DNA of 64,000 nt from Chaetomium olivaceum (taxonomy: Eukaryota > Ascomycota > Sordariomycetes > Sordariales > Chaetomiaceae): positions 1-64,000 of the forward strand of contig JAYWVB010000041.1 in assembly GCA_039881045.1 (NCBI GenBank). Reading direction: 5' to 3'. Below, piece by piece: positions 35,123-46,742 of the stretch. The notes under the pieces were generated by a model. That model saw nothing but the letters and a program-made list of their open reading frames with translations. It did no database searches and was not told where the DNA came from. The translations under genes and the position numbers were made by a program. The stretch's first letter is position 1; every line of letters begins with the position of its first letter.

Positions 35123-36083
35123 CACGACGAGTCCCGAAGAGAGGCGCGTCTGAGGAACGCTCCTGTCACCGTAAAGGAGAGAGAAAACATTGGATACTAG
35201 ACCAGGCCAGTAGGCCTTGTCTTGGAAAACGTCCTTGTCACCAATTTTCTGTAAACAAACGGATCACTTCCTTAGCCGGCTTGGGACCTGTCGTCGCCTG
35301 TCGCGGCTGGGCCTGCCTGAGTGTATCCTAACGATCCCTGTCCTTTTGACACACAGGGTCCTACATACAACTAACTTGTTTAGGCAAGACGATATGCACT
35401 GAATGCAGAATGCGAAAATGAAAACTGTGGCTGGCTGGAGAGTGGAGATCCATGCAACATCACTTGCATTTCCCAGCATAAACCATAAAAAGAGCGCGCC
35501 CAAGTGAATCATTTACACAGTACCCGTGGACCTTTGTGATGAAGTAATAAAAGCTACAAAGTGTCCCGTCCCGCATGAGATACGCCTTGGCGTGGCAGGT
35601 GTTGGCGCTCTTTACCACCTATTATCTCACTGTATATGGTGTGTACAAACAACTGGACCATCTTGGCGCGTGGGCGGGTGCGAAAGTGTAGGGGTAGCTC
35701 ATGTGTGTTATCGTTGTCGTGATCGCTAAATCCCGCGGTTTTCAGCACACTGCAATGGCCTTTTACACTCTTTTACATACTACGGTTAAACGTGTATATA
35801 GTTGTTGGGCGCCCGATGGCTACTAACCTGTGCTTCATCCGGGGTCATTCCACCAGCACCACCATCCGGCGCAGCCTCAACATCCCTTGACGATAACTTA
35901 TCAAGCTTGGTTTGTTCATCAGGTACTCAATGGTGTCCTTGGAACGTCGAAACGAGAAGATCTGTAATCTCGAGAGAACCGGTGAATTCTCCTCTCAGCT
36001 CTTCTTTGCTTCCCCAAGACGCTAGTTCCAGTACACCTACCCGGTCCCAATTCGGAACTCTCGAGGTGAAAGCGACAACGACG
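35123..36083. promoter_or_regulatory. divergent UreD / nickel-permease spacer
   Basis: Presumed shared upstream region of UreD (-) and the NiCoT permease (+). An open frame runs from 35802 into the permease first exon, but its upstream part shows no family similarity, so I start the permease at 36084. TGATAG/GATAA motifs near 35890 are compatible with nitrogen control. Confidence 0.45.
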
Positions 36084-37954
36084 ATGGCGGCTGAGTCATG
36101 CGAGCATTATGATGGAGAGAGAACATTCTCATCTCATCAGAAAATGGTCCATCAGACAAAGTGCTTCCATGAACGTTTACCCGGTATTCGACGGATTCCA
36201 TTTCGCTCGCTTGCCATCATCGCCTTGATTGCCCTCACAAACATAATGGTGTGGGTCGCCGCCGCGATTGTCCTGGTACGTTAGCCGGAGAACCGAGAAA
36301 ACAGCCTGTCTAGCAGCGAAGGAAGTTAACCATCAGCCCTCCATGGAGAGGCAAAAAAACGTAGCGGTTCTATCCGTATGCCACATCTGCTCATTGAGAT
36401 TTGTACTGAGTATGAGTACCTCATGCTGACCCGGTAGTAGATCTCTGACTTCTAATGCTGTACTCTCGTATACTCTCGGCCTGAGACATGCCTTTGATGC
36501 CGATCATATCTCGGTACACACTCCACTCCCAGACCCATCTCTCCCTGTTACTGCTCTGCTCGTAACTAACGAGCTTCGCAGGCTATTGACCTCATGACAA
36601 GACGGTTACTTGCGGCCGGGCAAAAGCCAGTCGCGGTGGGAACCTTTTTCTCACTCGGCCATTCAACGTAAGATCAAGAGAGAGAAAAACGCTGCGTCCC
36701 TGTTTGTCACTGATAATGACCCGCGTCCAAAGGATCGTCATCATAACAACAGTGGCCGTCGCCGGCACCACGGCCGCCATCTCTTCCCGCTTCGACAGCT
36801 TCGGCACGGTGGGCGACATCATCGGAAAATCTGTCAGTGCCACCTTTCTCATCCTGCTGGGCCTGATGAATGGATACATTCTCTATAAGCTCATCAGGCA
36901 GATGCAAAAGGCCCTCCGTCTGCCGGCAGACCGCCAAGATGAGATCTGGAAGGTTGAAGGAGGAGGCTGCCTCTTTCGCATACTGAAACGCCTGTTCCGC
37001 ATCATTGACCGGTGAGCCACCTCATCTCACTCGAACCCCTAACTTTTGGAAAACAAACATCTAAGCACTCAAAACTTTAACCACGGGCAGTTCGTGGAAA
37101 ATGTACCCTTGGCATCCTGTTTGGCCTCGGATTCGACACCTCGACCGAGATCGCCCTGCTCGGCATTTCCTCGACCGAGTCCATGAAGGGAACCAGCATC
37201 TGGGTGATCCTCATCTTTCCGGCTCTTTTTACCGGTACGCGCCACTCTACCTCTCTACCTTCCTCTCCCGCAAAGTCACAACTCAAAAAAGCTGACATGG
37301 CCGTTTTCTCCGTGTGCAGCTGGAATGTGTCTACTCGACACGGCCGACGGCGCTCTCATGCTGGCTCTCTATATCCAACCGGGCAAAACATACCTCAGCC
37401 AGCCCGAGGTGCGCCTGGATGGGTCATCGTCCGGCCGAGATCATGATCCTCGCGGCGGGCCCATGGCCACCCAAGACCAACAGGTCTCCACGGAGAATGA
37501 GATCCCGCCCTCCCCAAACCATCGGGACCCGGTTGCCTTCCTGTACTTTTCCATCGTCTTGACCTCCATGACGGTGGTCGTGGCCATCGTAATCGGCATC
37601 ATACAGCTGCTATCACTGGTGCTCAGCGTGGCCGATCCCACTCCGACGGGCCTGTTCTGGGATGGGGTCGAAACGGCCGGGGAGCACTACGATATCATTG
37701 GTGGGGGGATCTGCGGAGGGTTCCTGGTCATCGGGGGATTGAGCGTGCCCCTGTACCGGCCCTGGAGGCGATGGGTCTCCCACCCCCAGACACTAGACCC
37801 GGCCCCAGCCTCTCCAGGATCCGAGCAGTCTGGGAATAATACCGTGATTGGGATTGGGGAAGAGAGCGACAAGCCCCGAGACATGAACACCCGGTGGCCC
37901 CAGGCCGCGGTTCACGCTGGTGGGACTGAGAAGGTTAGGCCTGATAAGCTTTGA
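36084..37954 (+). CDS. NiCoT-type nickel/cobalt permease, with apparent frame breaks
   Basis: Exons: 36084-36275, about 36438-36513, 36582-36667, 36733-37011, 37091-37234 and 37320-37954. NiCoT proteins (HoxN/NixA; fungal Nic1) are eight-helix permeases for Ni2+ import at the plasma membrane. All four signatures are present: RHAFDADHIS (helix II), FSLGHSTIV (split by an intron), LGFDTSTEIALLG and GMCLLDTADGALM. A first helix is FRSLAIIALIALTNIMVWVA. The likely role is nickel supply for the urease next door. Two irregularities: exons 1 and 2 are out of phase by one with the best splice sites, and near 37106-37112 one base seems missing (WKMYP then GILFGLGFDTS in another frame). The cytosolic loop after LYIQPGKTYLSQPE is hydrophilic and probably variable. 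Confidence 0.85.
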
Positions 37955-38439
37955 GGTTCTTATGGCCGAGATAAAAGTACTATTAGAGAGCAGGTTGCAT
38001 TACCTAGTGATTTTCTATACATGAATAGTAATACATCCCTAGGTACCTACTCAGCATGCTCTGAAAAGCCCAACTAAATTAAACATAGCATTGTTGCCAT
38101 ATAGTTTAAAGCACTAGTTGCATTTGTTCTTTTTCATGTTTCCCACACGTTTGGGTGGAGCGAAGCTCTATGAAGGTATGGTAAGCTGGGTATAATGTAC
38201 GAAGCGAGGTTTACTGTGTACAGAGTAGCGCACGGCATTGTTTCTCATTCTGGGACTAATGTTGTCTTTTCTGATTTCGAATTAACTAACCGTATTAGAC
38301 CCGCAGCTCACCCGGCTCACCCCCATTGACGGGTGAGCCGGAGCGAGACGCGCAGAGTGTAATATTTCCTGTCATAATTCTGATCAGAACGTTTTCGGCT
38401 TGCGGGGTTGAAGGCGGGGGTTGAAGCGCTAGATCGAGG
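37955..38439. other. 3' flank of the permease
   Basis: AT-richer spacer with one AGGTACCT palindrome near 38042 and the hairpin element at 38306. No gene seen. Confidence 0.4.
38306..38340. repeat. palindromic element, copy 1 (GCTCACCC / GGGTGAGC)
   Basis: A GCTCACCC half-site is followed at once by a perfect 10-bp inverted repeat (CGGCTCACCC at 38313-38322, CGGGTGAGCC offset partner GGGTGAGCCG at 38331-38340) with an 8-nt loop. A related arrangement in the same orientation recurs at 41337-41380. Confidence 0.7.
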
Positions 38440-38780
38440 CGTACCAGTCAAAGATCTACACCGTCAAAGCCATTGTTCACCATGGTGATGAGCGACACGA
38501 AAAACGCTTTCTGAGCGTTGGTGTCTCTTGCAAGAGTCGAGAACACTGTCGCGGTCGGGCCTGGGTCGTTGAAGCTCAGCCCCCTACCGAGCTCCAAACC
38601 TCCAATTTTGGGTCTTTGAGCTTCAAGGCTGAGATTTGCTGGTATAGAGTCCCTGTGAAAGAGTCTATATCCACAATGCGGGATGTGGTCGGGTCAACTG
38701 AGACAAAGGCGTAGTTGAGGTGCGTGTAAACACCTAGAGATATTTGGTTTGGAGACATAGCACACTGAGCACTCTGCCCC
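38440..38780 (-). pseudogene. GH18 chitinase relic
   Basis: The - strand encodes an internal piece of a fungal GH18 chitinase (subgroup C-like): MSPNQISLGVYTHLNYAFVS, then LEVWSSVGG, then after a one-base loss SFNDPGPTATVFSTLARD, and finally NNGFDGVDL, the start of the DGxDxDxE catalytic motif, where another base disrupts the frame. Neither the signal peptide, LysM/chitin-binding parts nor the rest of the barrel is present. It is therefore a truncated, mutated fragment of about 110 codons and not a functional enzyme. Confidence 0.75.
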
Positions 38781-39000
38781 TCTGAATGTTCTCCAGTTAG
38801 CGATCATAACTACAGTTTTCTACAAGCGCAGAAGCCCACATTTGAGATATCTCTGTTGTGCACCCTTTGGCTGCATCCGAACCTAGTACCCTTCAGGGAG
38901 CACCTTCGACCAGACTGAACCCTAACAGGACGGGGTCCGGAAGAGGTTCGTCACAAGCATCTAAGTCTTGGGTCTAGCATATACTGGTGCATGTTGTGGA

Positions 39001-39200
39001 ATAGTTTACGGTAGTCTACTGCATTCTCTGGGTCAGCACGTAGTATACTGGCGCCAAAATCTCTATGGTGTTTAGCATCCTAGTATATTTATAACATACC
39101 ATACAAAACACTAGCATCTTGAATATAGTAGTATATAATCCAATAGTCTAGTGTATATTAGTATTAGTATATAACCTATAGCTTAGAACATATGTGGGAC
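39001..39200. other. AT-rich, TpA-rich island
   Basis: About 200 bp dominated by TAGTATA, CTAGTAT and TATAA-like words, clearly different in composition from the surroundings. The excess of TpA is what repeat-induced point mutation leaves in old repeats. No coding potential. Confidence 0.5.
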
Positions 39201-39388
39201 CAATTCTGGGTCTCCTCGGCTTGAGTAAAAACAACCCAGCATGCTGCGACGAGAGGCTGCCGGAAATGGCACTTAGAGTGAGCAAGCCTGAGCAAGTCCT
39301 ACACCGTAGTCCGGACATAAGCTGAGGTGAGCAACGTCACGTCCAGTAAACCAAGGTAGAAATATCAATACATCCTATATCATACCTA

Positions 39389-40666
39389 CTACCTCGTGGG
39401 CAACTCAGAAATATACTGCGGGAACCCCTGCTCGTTCGCGTGGGCTTGTATAGCCTCGGGACTATGGTCATAACTGCACGAAGCACCCCTCGCACAGTGT
39501 CCCCGTTCAAAAATATCCCTGCAGACAGATCTCCTGGGATGTCTCAACGGACACCCCCCGTTGTACCCGCCGGGGCATTGAAACCGCGAGGGGCACCAGT
39601 TCTGGTTGCCCATGCTACCGTTATTCGGGTTCCTCTGATTTCCATTTGCAAGGGTCGACGTGGCTTCTTCAAAGTTAGCAACACTATCATACAACTATCA
39701 AGACAATCGCGGAGAGGGTGGCTAGAAAAGCTCACCAGTAATAACGAGACCCCCAGGCTGCGTCACACCCCCGGTCGTCAATGTGTGTGGGTTCTCGCTC
39801 GGCAGGTACGAGATCAGAGACGAAACTGGGTCCCTTGGCCAGGGATGCGCCCTCTCGCATCCCACGATCGGACAGGACGGGCCCTTGGGACAGTGTGCTG
39901 ACTTGGGATGCCATTTCTCGCAGTTCTGTATGCCGCAGTTCTTACCCTTCTCGCACGTGGGGGCATTAGGGTGGAGGTATTCGAGGTGGCAGCGCGGTCG
40001 TCGACAGCCCGAGCCATTGGGGCATATCTCTGTCAGCGTTGGAGTTCGGGAGGCGAAGCTGTTTTGGGAGACGAAGCTGTTTTGGGAGGCGAAGCTGGGG
40101 GTGGAGGTTCTTTGAGTCTGCCCCGGTGGAGGAGGGGAAGCGTATTGGGCGCCCAAGATGGAAACAGTGGTTTGTAGCATTGGTGCTGCAAACGCGCCGT
40201 TGCGGTTGGGCTGGTCGTCCTCCCGGACTTGTTGGTTTGTCGAGGTAATAGCGGACCGCTGCAACTGCTGAACCAGCTCGCGCAACCTCGTCGTGTCCCG
40301 TCGGAGCGTCGCTGCTTCTTGTTCGAACCGCTTCTCATCTAGCATCCATCGCACACTATCCATAGGCCCGAGTCTGGCCTCCCGGCCGTACTTTTGGCGG
40401 ATATCGAGCATGTTTTTCAGGGCGTCGCGGCATGGGTGGAGGTTGGCAGTGAGAGAGGAATCAAAATTGAATTGGTTGTTGGGGTGGGCAATTTGTCGAG
40501 AAGAGTTGAATTACTGGTAGGCGATGAGCTCCGAGATGAGCTCGGTTGCAGCGCGCTCCCCGGAGGAGAAGACGGCGGGCGCGCGGGAGAAGTCATCGGC
40601 AACGACTTGCGCCAACGAGAGGACACTCGTTACGTCGCTTCGCAGTGGCATTGGCTGGTAGGACAT
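39389..40666 (-). CDS. CCCH zinc-finger protein with one premature stop codon
   Basis: Exons are 40666-39736 and about 39663-39389. Reading from ATG 40666 (MSYQPMPLRSDVTSVLSLAQ) the frame meets a single TAA after ELISELIAYQ and then continues, still coding, through FNFDSSLTANLHPCRDALKN and a coiled RFEQEAATLRRDTTRLREL into the fingers. Five Cys-rich fingers follow: CPNGSGCRRPRCHLEYLH, CEKGKNCGIQNCEKWH, CPKGPSCPIVGCERAH, CPSRFQCPGGYNGGCPLRH and a classical C-X8-C-X5-C-X3-H (CRDIFERGHCARGASCSYDH). The tandem arrangement recalls Nab2-type RNA-binding fingers. The stop would arise from CAA by one C-to-T change in a CpA context. It is either a nonsense allele or an error. Function (RNA binding) is inferred from fingers only. 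Confidence 0.7.
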
Positions 40667-41663
40667 TGTGACTCTAGTTACTGTCTAGTAGCAGCATATA
40701 CTTGTCGGTTTATGGTCCATTCGCCATCCGTGTTCAGATGTCTCAGGTATGTTGAGGGGAAAAGAGCGGGAAAGTAGAGCCTTGTGGTTTAAGACATCTC
40801 GCGTTGTCACCGGTTACGAACTGACCAGAAAAAGCGGCTTGGCCGGAAAGGCCTGCTAACTGCTCAGGGCTGAAGGGATGAGGGATCATGGCGCGCATTG
40901 GACGCACCTCGGGTATGCAGGCACTGGGGCGCAGTTGACCCGGGTACATAGCTATTAGTCCATTTGACGCCGGTGACAAGCCACCTTCTACGTGCGGCTA
41001 TTGGGACTCGAGTATTGGTCAAGGCGGTCAGGGGGGGGGGGAGTCTTTATTAGATATGCGCTGACCTGATACCTGGCGTACGGCATAAAGCCCTCGCGGC
41101 AGCCGCCCCGCCAACTCAACGGATACGATCACGACCAGGGCATAGGAGGGAGAGTCGCAAGGCATTCAGCGAGGCCGGGAGGACAGTGGTGCTTTAGGAG
41201 CTCAAGGGTTTCTTAGTTTACACTCGCGCAAAGCCTCTTTCCCATTCCAAACTAGCCGTATCCTCTTCCATTCTTGACTACCCTAATTAGGCAGGTATCA
41301 CAATCACAATTGCAAAACGCCATCTTGTAGATAAAAGCTCACCGAATGCTCACCCAGTCCACCCTAATTGGCGGGTGAGCAGGGGCTAGCGCGCGAGAGT
41401 TCTATATTCCCGCCCACCTCGAACGCCCCCTCGCCTTCACAACCCAGGCCCTACTGTTCGGCCCCCAACGCGCGCTGTTGTTCCACGTGTCGCTAGTCAG
41501 CGAAAACCCAACAAAGACCTTTTCTCGCAATCATCAAAAACAGGGATCTCAAGTTACTGTAACTTTCAGTCTCTTCCAACACCCCGCATTATCCAAACCC
41601 CACAGAGTCCGAGCGGGACCTACCTCCCGGGTGAAATACATAGCAACCTGTTGATAATCATCT
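40667..41663. other. intergenic region between CCCH and CorA-like genes
   Basis: About 1 kb separating divergent starts. It contains a 10-G run near 41031 and palindromic element copy 2. No gene is supported. Confidence 0.45.
41337..41380. repeat. palindromic element, copy 2 (GCTCACCC / GGGTGAGC)
   Basis: A GCTCACC half-site, 4 nt, then GCTCACCC (41348-41355), a 17-nt spacer and GGGTGAGC (41373-41380). The layout and the following AGCGCGCGAGAGT-like text parallel copy 1 at 38306, in the same orientation. Confidence 0.65.
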
Positions 41664-44600
41664 ATGGAGGCTAGTTTGGCTAGCGACCAACGGGCCCTTG
41701 CGGACACCGAGATATCAGGCGATGCTGCGTCTTTAGCTGAGGAAGCCAGCCCCACCGATTACCCAAGGGAGACAGGTAACGCTGGGGAAACTGACGCCGT
41801 ATATCCTACCTTCGCTCCCGAGGAAGACTTCCACGAGCAAAACCCATATCCCCCTGGCACACCCCCCCGTTCAGTCCCCCTCCGTCGGACTACTCCGGGC
41901 CGGGGAGTATCTACGAGGTCGATTCCGAAGGATACGACGCTCATTACGAAGAAGAGAACCCGTGGGGCACGGGGGAGCCGCCACCCCTTGAGTGGACGCA
42001 TCCGATGACCGTTTTGGGAGATGGCACCGTGACGGAGCTGCTGGTTGCACGCGCCATAGAGCGCAGGGTATCCAAGTCGGGAGAAGAAAAGATCGTTTTA
42101 GTCTGCCCCTCTAGGCTTCCGCCATCGAAATCACTCGATCCGAAAGAGTCCCAGGGATTATTTAGATGGCTGTGGGTGTTTGAAAGCAGTCGCCGGATCT
42201 GACGCTCAAAGTGCTGACGGCGACAGGCACGTCCAACAAACCGCTTCTACCTGTAACGTAGAGCATGCGTTTCAGGCTATAGAGGTGAACCATCCGCCAC
42301 TTGCCTAGGTTTGCCCGTGAGCGCTGGACTAATTTTAGGAAAATGCAGAGACTTATAATGAACTGTCCTTTCATCTCACCACCAGCACGGACTGCCGCAT
42401 TGCTCTTCCTCCAAAAGCATGGCAGGAAACATATCAGAAGCGTGGAGAATTTAGTGTCTCTAGAAGAAAGGCTCCTTTTCACCACCCGTCAGCGCCAGCC
42501 CCTGTCCGTGGGAACATCCAACTTCCTTGTCTTTGGGCCTATCAACGAGAGTCCTTCATACAGCCAACCTCTTTCAAAGATGGTTCATGCGTATGACGCT
42601 GGCGTCGAACGTGAGCTGTGCCAAGCGGTGCGCAAAATGGGAGTCGGGAACGGCCGTGACGTACTACGAGTCGCCAATCTGTGGTGCTTGAGTTTGGGTC
42701 CGGGTACGTGTAGGCCAGTGACATTTTATTAGCAATCTAACGAGACGTCTAGGGATTATGGTAACACTCTGCTGCGAGCCTCTGGACCGCATTCGTAGGA
42801 ACCTGGTCGACGTCGATGACCGAGCTGGCCGAGTCTTCTTCACTGTTCGCGTAAAACTGCATGGCAGCAAATTCTGCTCCCATGTCATTATTGATCCGGA
42901 CTGCAATTATGTGGTGAGATATCAACATTGAGTAGATCTCTTATGTCAGGCCGAGTTAGATACGAGCAGTAGCTGACCCAAGTGTGTATTAGGACTTTCT
43001 GCAGCTTGCTGTTGCCGAGGTCACGTCGCGAACTGACGCAGCAACGTATGGAACTCACTTGAAGGACGCTACAAAGTACGATCTACTTTACGAAAGCCGT
43101 GACGCAGGAGATTCTGAGGGGTTTGAAGTCCTAACCCCACCTATCTGGCTTAAACTATTGTTTTCCGATACCCTGGAGAGCGAAACCTTCCACGTGAAAC
43201 CGAAATCCGGGTCGTCGTCACGCTCGAAACAAGAATACTACGACAAAATGTCAAACCTAAACCAGGTCCACCAAAAGACAACACGTGGTGTATCATTTGC
43301 GCCGCCACCACCGTCTTCTCGTGCCAGTTCTAGGGCACAAGAATCTGGCAGATCCAGGCCGTGTGCGCCGTCTGTCGCTTCAAATAGGAGTCGTACGCAG
43401 TCGGACCGGGGCCCTGCCGATACACCAGCTGCCGGGCAAGGAATCCCACCGCGAGATGGGGCCATCACGGCCCCTTTCTTCACATGGCGACTCAGAGGCG
43501 ATAAGGACACTATGTCTGTGAATCACGTTGGTGAAGGTCTCGCCAGACAAGCTGCAATCCAGGATCTATTCCGGATTCTTGGTAAGATCAATGACTCTGT
43601 TCTCTCCGATGATTCGGGGGTTGGAGAACTCTATGCTAGGGCCTATAAATGCACCAAGGAAAGTCTTCTAGAACGCCACCCCGACCTATGGGGAAGGACA
43701 CCGCACAACAGCCAGTCAAAAGCAGCAAGCCCAGGTCTTCCACAACACAGGCACAGAAATGGAGATGAAACGCAGGACAAAGGGATCTGTCAAGAAAAGG
43801 TAACGGAGTCGCCAAATAAGGGAGGCACTAAACTACAGGCCTCGGTCCAATCCAACGAACGACCCTTCAACCCAACTTCAGTGGGCGTGCTAGACCAAGT
43901 GACAGCGCTCAGTCAACAGCTATTGGACGTCTCAGAAGCTATTATCTGCGAGTTCATCCCCAACGGCGAGCGCTCTTTGCAGTATCATGCCGTTTGTGAG
44001 AGGTTTTGGGGCACTACGGATGAGATTCTCCGGGTGAGGGCCATAAGATTCATTCGAGTAGCAGAGCTCGAGAAAGATCTACTAACGTTAGATCTAGCAA
44101 CTCCGGTGGTCCACCGAACCGGCAACAGGATCGTGGACGATTCGCGACTTCGACGCCGTGCCTGGGTCGGGGAGCGGAGGAATGTTAATGGCAAAGAAAC
44201 GCTACGCCGAATGCATCGCCTGCCGTGTCCAAGCCACCGAATACTTGTCAGCCTCCGAAGCACTCCAGCATCTACATAGTGTTCACCTCGAATGTCCTCT
44301 CCGAGAAAAGGCTGCCAGCAAAGCGAAGGACAGGCCGCACGATGATCCATGTTACGCATATATCAGGTCAGAGGCAGACACACCCGCGGTGCCGTCGGAT
44401 GCTATAACATTTATCAACGAGTTCGTCGGTCATCTTTCAGAGATCTTTAAGTATCTCAACAAGCTACATTGGCTCGTTGCCACAAACTCACAGGGGGAAT
44501 TTACAACAACGACGACGACGCGAACAAGGACGACAGCGGGATGCAGAAAGGTCCTCAAGTCCGCCGCCGCGTCCCCCCCAACTACCCAGCAGTCTAGTGT

Positions 44601-45998
44601 ATGCCTTCGACGAACTTGTGGCTTACTACATCCTCCAAGCCAAACGGCTGTCCCTTGATAACCGCGCCGCTCTTGTGATGCGGGAAAAGGACGTGCCCAG
44701 AAGCTATCGTCTGGTCCGTCGGAGCGAGAGACTGGGCGAGCGCAGCTCCTCCGCCACCCTGTCTCGAATACAAAAGTATCTGGAGCATGCCAGGAAGGGC
44801 ATCATTCTCCACGGCGGGCAGCGCGTGGCAGACGAGGACATGAACACGGCGCTCGGCGTCACGGCCTTTAATACAGAGTCACTCAGGAGGGCGTTGACAC
44901 TTTCGGTCCTGGACAGCAGCTTCTTCATGCCACTTTCTCTTATGACTAGCTCTGCCACCGATGCTGCCAACTCAGAACGCTCACAGTGGGACGTGATGGG
45001 GGTATACAGGGAGTACAGCAACCGGCTACACTCTGAAGCCGCCAGGCGCCCCCGCCGTCGTTTGTTCCTCGACATTCAGGCGCTGGAGGACGAATTGACG
45101 GCGCTCCGGAACCTGCTGAAAAACCATATTGACTATATCCACAAGTGAGACGACTCCGCCAGACAGTGTTCCGACTATATATGTCGATTGTTGCGCAGGA
45201 CTAACGCAGTATTTGTATGCAGTGCCCTCGAAGCTTTTTCCATAGACGAGGACAGCGAAGGTGAGAAACAGAACAACAGCGAGCGGCATATTGAATACCG
45301 AAGACTAACAATCCTAGAATTAGTGGAGTGGGACTATATACTTAGGCGGCGTGACGCCCTGGAAGCGAAGTCTGACGAAGTGGACAGACTTAGACGGTCC
45401 GCGGCGGCACTGCGCGAGCGTGTGAAGCAACTGATCGAGATCATGGATGAGGACCACGGCAAGGCTATTCGAGTGTTTACTATCACTACCGTGCTTTTTC
45501 TGCCCATGTACGTATCCGGTCATTGCAGTCACCCTAGACACCGATACAGGGAAGCAGCTGAGTGATGAGGCGTATTCCGATTAACCCTGCTATAGGACAT
45601 TTGTTTCCGGCTTCTTCGGCATGAACACGGTCGATATTCGTGATATCGAAGCGGACCAAAGACTTTACTGGACGATTTCTATCCCTGTTACCATCGTCGT
45701 CCTAGCCCTTGCGTTCGTCTACGGGTACAAGGGCGATGAGATCGGTGATTGGATACACGATAAAAACCTTCTCAGAAAGACTCGATGGCAGGACATGGAG
45801 CTACCCAAGGCATTAGGCCCAACAAAAACGATGGTAGATTTGGCTAGCCTAGGGGATACACAGGTGAAAAGACCCATGACTGAAGTAGGGCCCAGGGCGA
45901 AGGAGGTTTGGCGAACCGTCCGCGGCTCCGTCAGGTATCGGAAAAGAAGGGCGGACCCGGAAGTATTGAGGAGGTCGACTTTCCAGAGCGAAATCTGA
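41664..45998 (+). CDS. fungal CorA-like Mg2+ transporter-domain protein, frame-disrupted
   Basis: A long multi-exon gene. The C-terminal CorA part is clear: helix VFTITTVLFLPM, intron, TFVSGFFGMNTVDI containing the GMN signature, second helix YWTISIPVTIVVLALAFVYG, then a basic tail ending at 45998. Supported junctions are 42703/42753, 42913/42993, about 45146/45223, about 45260/45317 and about 45507/45597. The N-terminal half (GPGSIYEVDSEGYDAHYEE, ELLVARAIERRVSKSGEEKI) is typical of large filamentous-fungal CorA-like proteins whose substrate is usually unknown. Frame breaks are needed in a C7 run (41863-41869), near 44140 and near 44500. The stretch 42200-42300 is uncertain. Either a decaying accessory gene or an error-rich sequence. 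Confidence 0.65.
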
Positions 45999-46740
45999 CC
46001 ATATCTGGAAAAAGTTCATCGTCGTCTGAGCCCAGCAATAAGTGTGACGACTCTGTCCTGGACCCGACTCCAAAAGGTTCAGCCGGATTGAAGGTAACAA
46101 GAGTGCTATTCGTATATTCGCTGCAGCATTTTACAATAAAGTAATTGACAAGAGCTACAGCGCTAGCCACTGTACTGTAAGGCTTGCTAGTTAGACGCAC
46201 AGTGTTATTGAGGGCACTTCACATCTCGAATCACGAGTGATGTGGGATGAACAATAGAGCTAGGCAGTCAAGCTAGAGATTCAAAGCTGAACACAGCTAT
46301 ATCAGGTCATCGTCCGGGGGCGGGGGCGGTGGGCCAAGATCACAGGGCGGCCGACCGGATTTGCCAGACAGAGGGCGTTGGCGCTAATGGCTAACAATAT
46401 CAAACTTGTCGAGCCAGGCGTCGGAATACGTAAGATCTCGCTGGGTGTCCTCAATCTTTGACTTTGAGCAATGACACACCTATCGCACCTGTGGTCGTCA
46501 TCGCCGTTAGGGGCGGCACCCCAAGTTATCTACTGCTCCGGCGGGGGATTTCCCGTGCTATGGGTGTTCAAGTGTGACTCTCTGGTTTTCGTTAGAGGCT
46601 GGGGTTCTCAGACCAAAAACAGCTGGTGAACTGACGAGAGAATCAGGGGAGAAAGGAGGGGGATCAGAGGTCGAAATTTTATAAAATAACGTCAGTGTAA
46701 GGGGGCTGAGGTACTAGATGGGGATACGGTATAATATGGT
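45999..46740. other. spacer between CorA-like gene and DNA transposon
   Basis: No gene seen. Contains a G-rich stretch near 46317-46332. The transposon inserted at the TA at 46741-46742. Confidence 0.45.
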
Positions 46741-46742
46741 TA

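Noticed and set aside
35802..36083. Upstream extension of the nickel permease reading frame
   Set aside because: Low-complexity Ser/Pro text without family similarity; the ATG at 36084 is nearer to the first helix.
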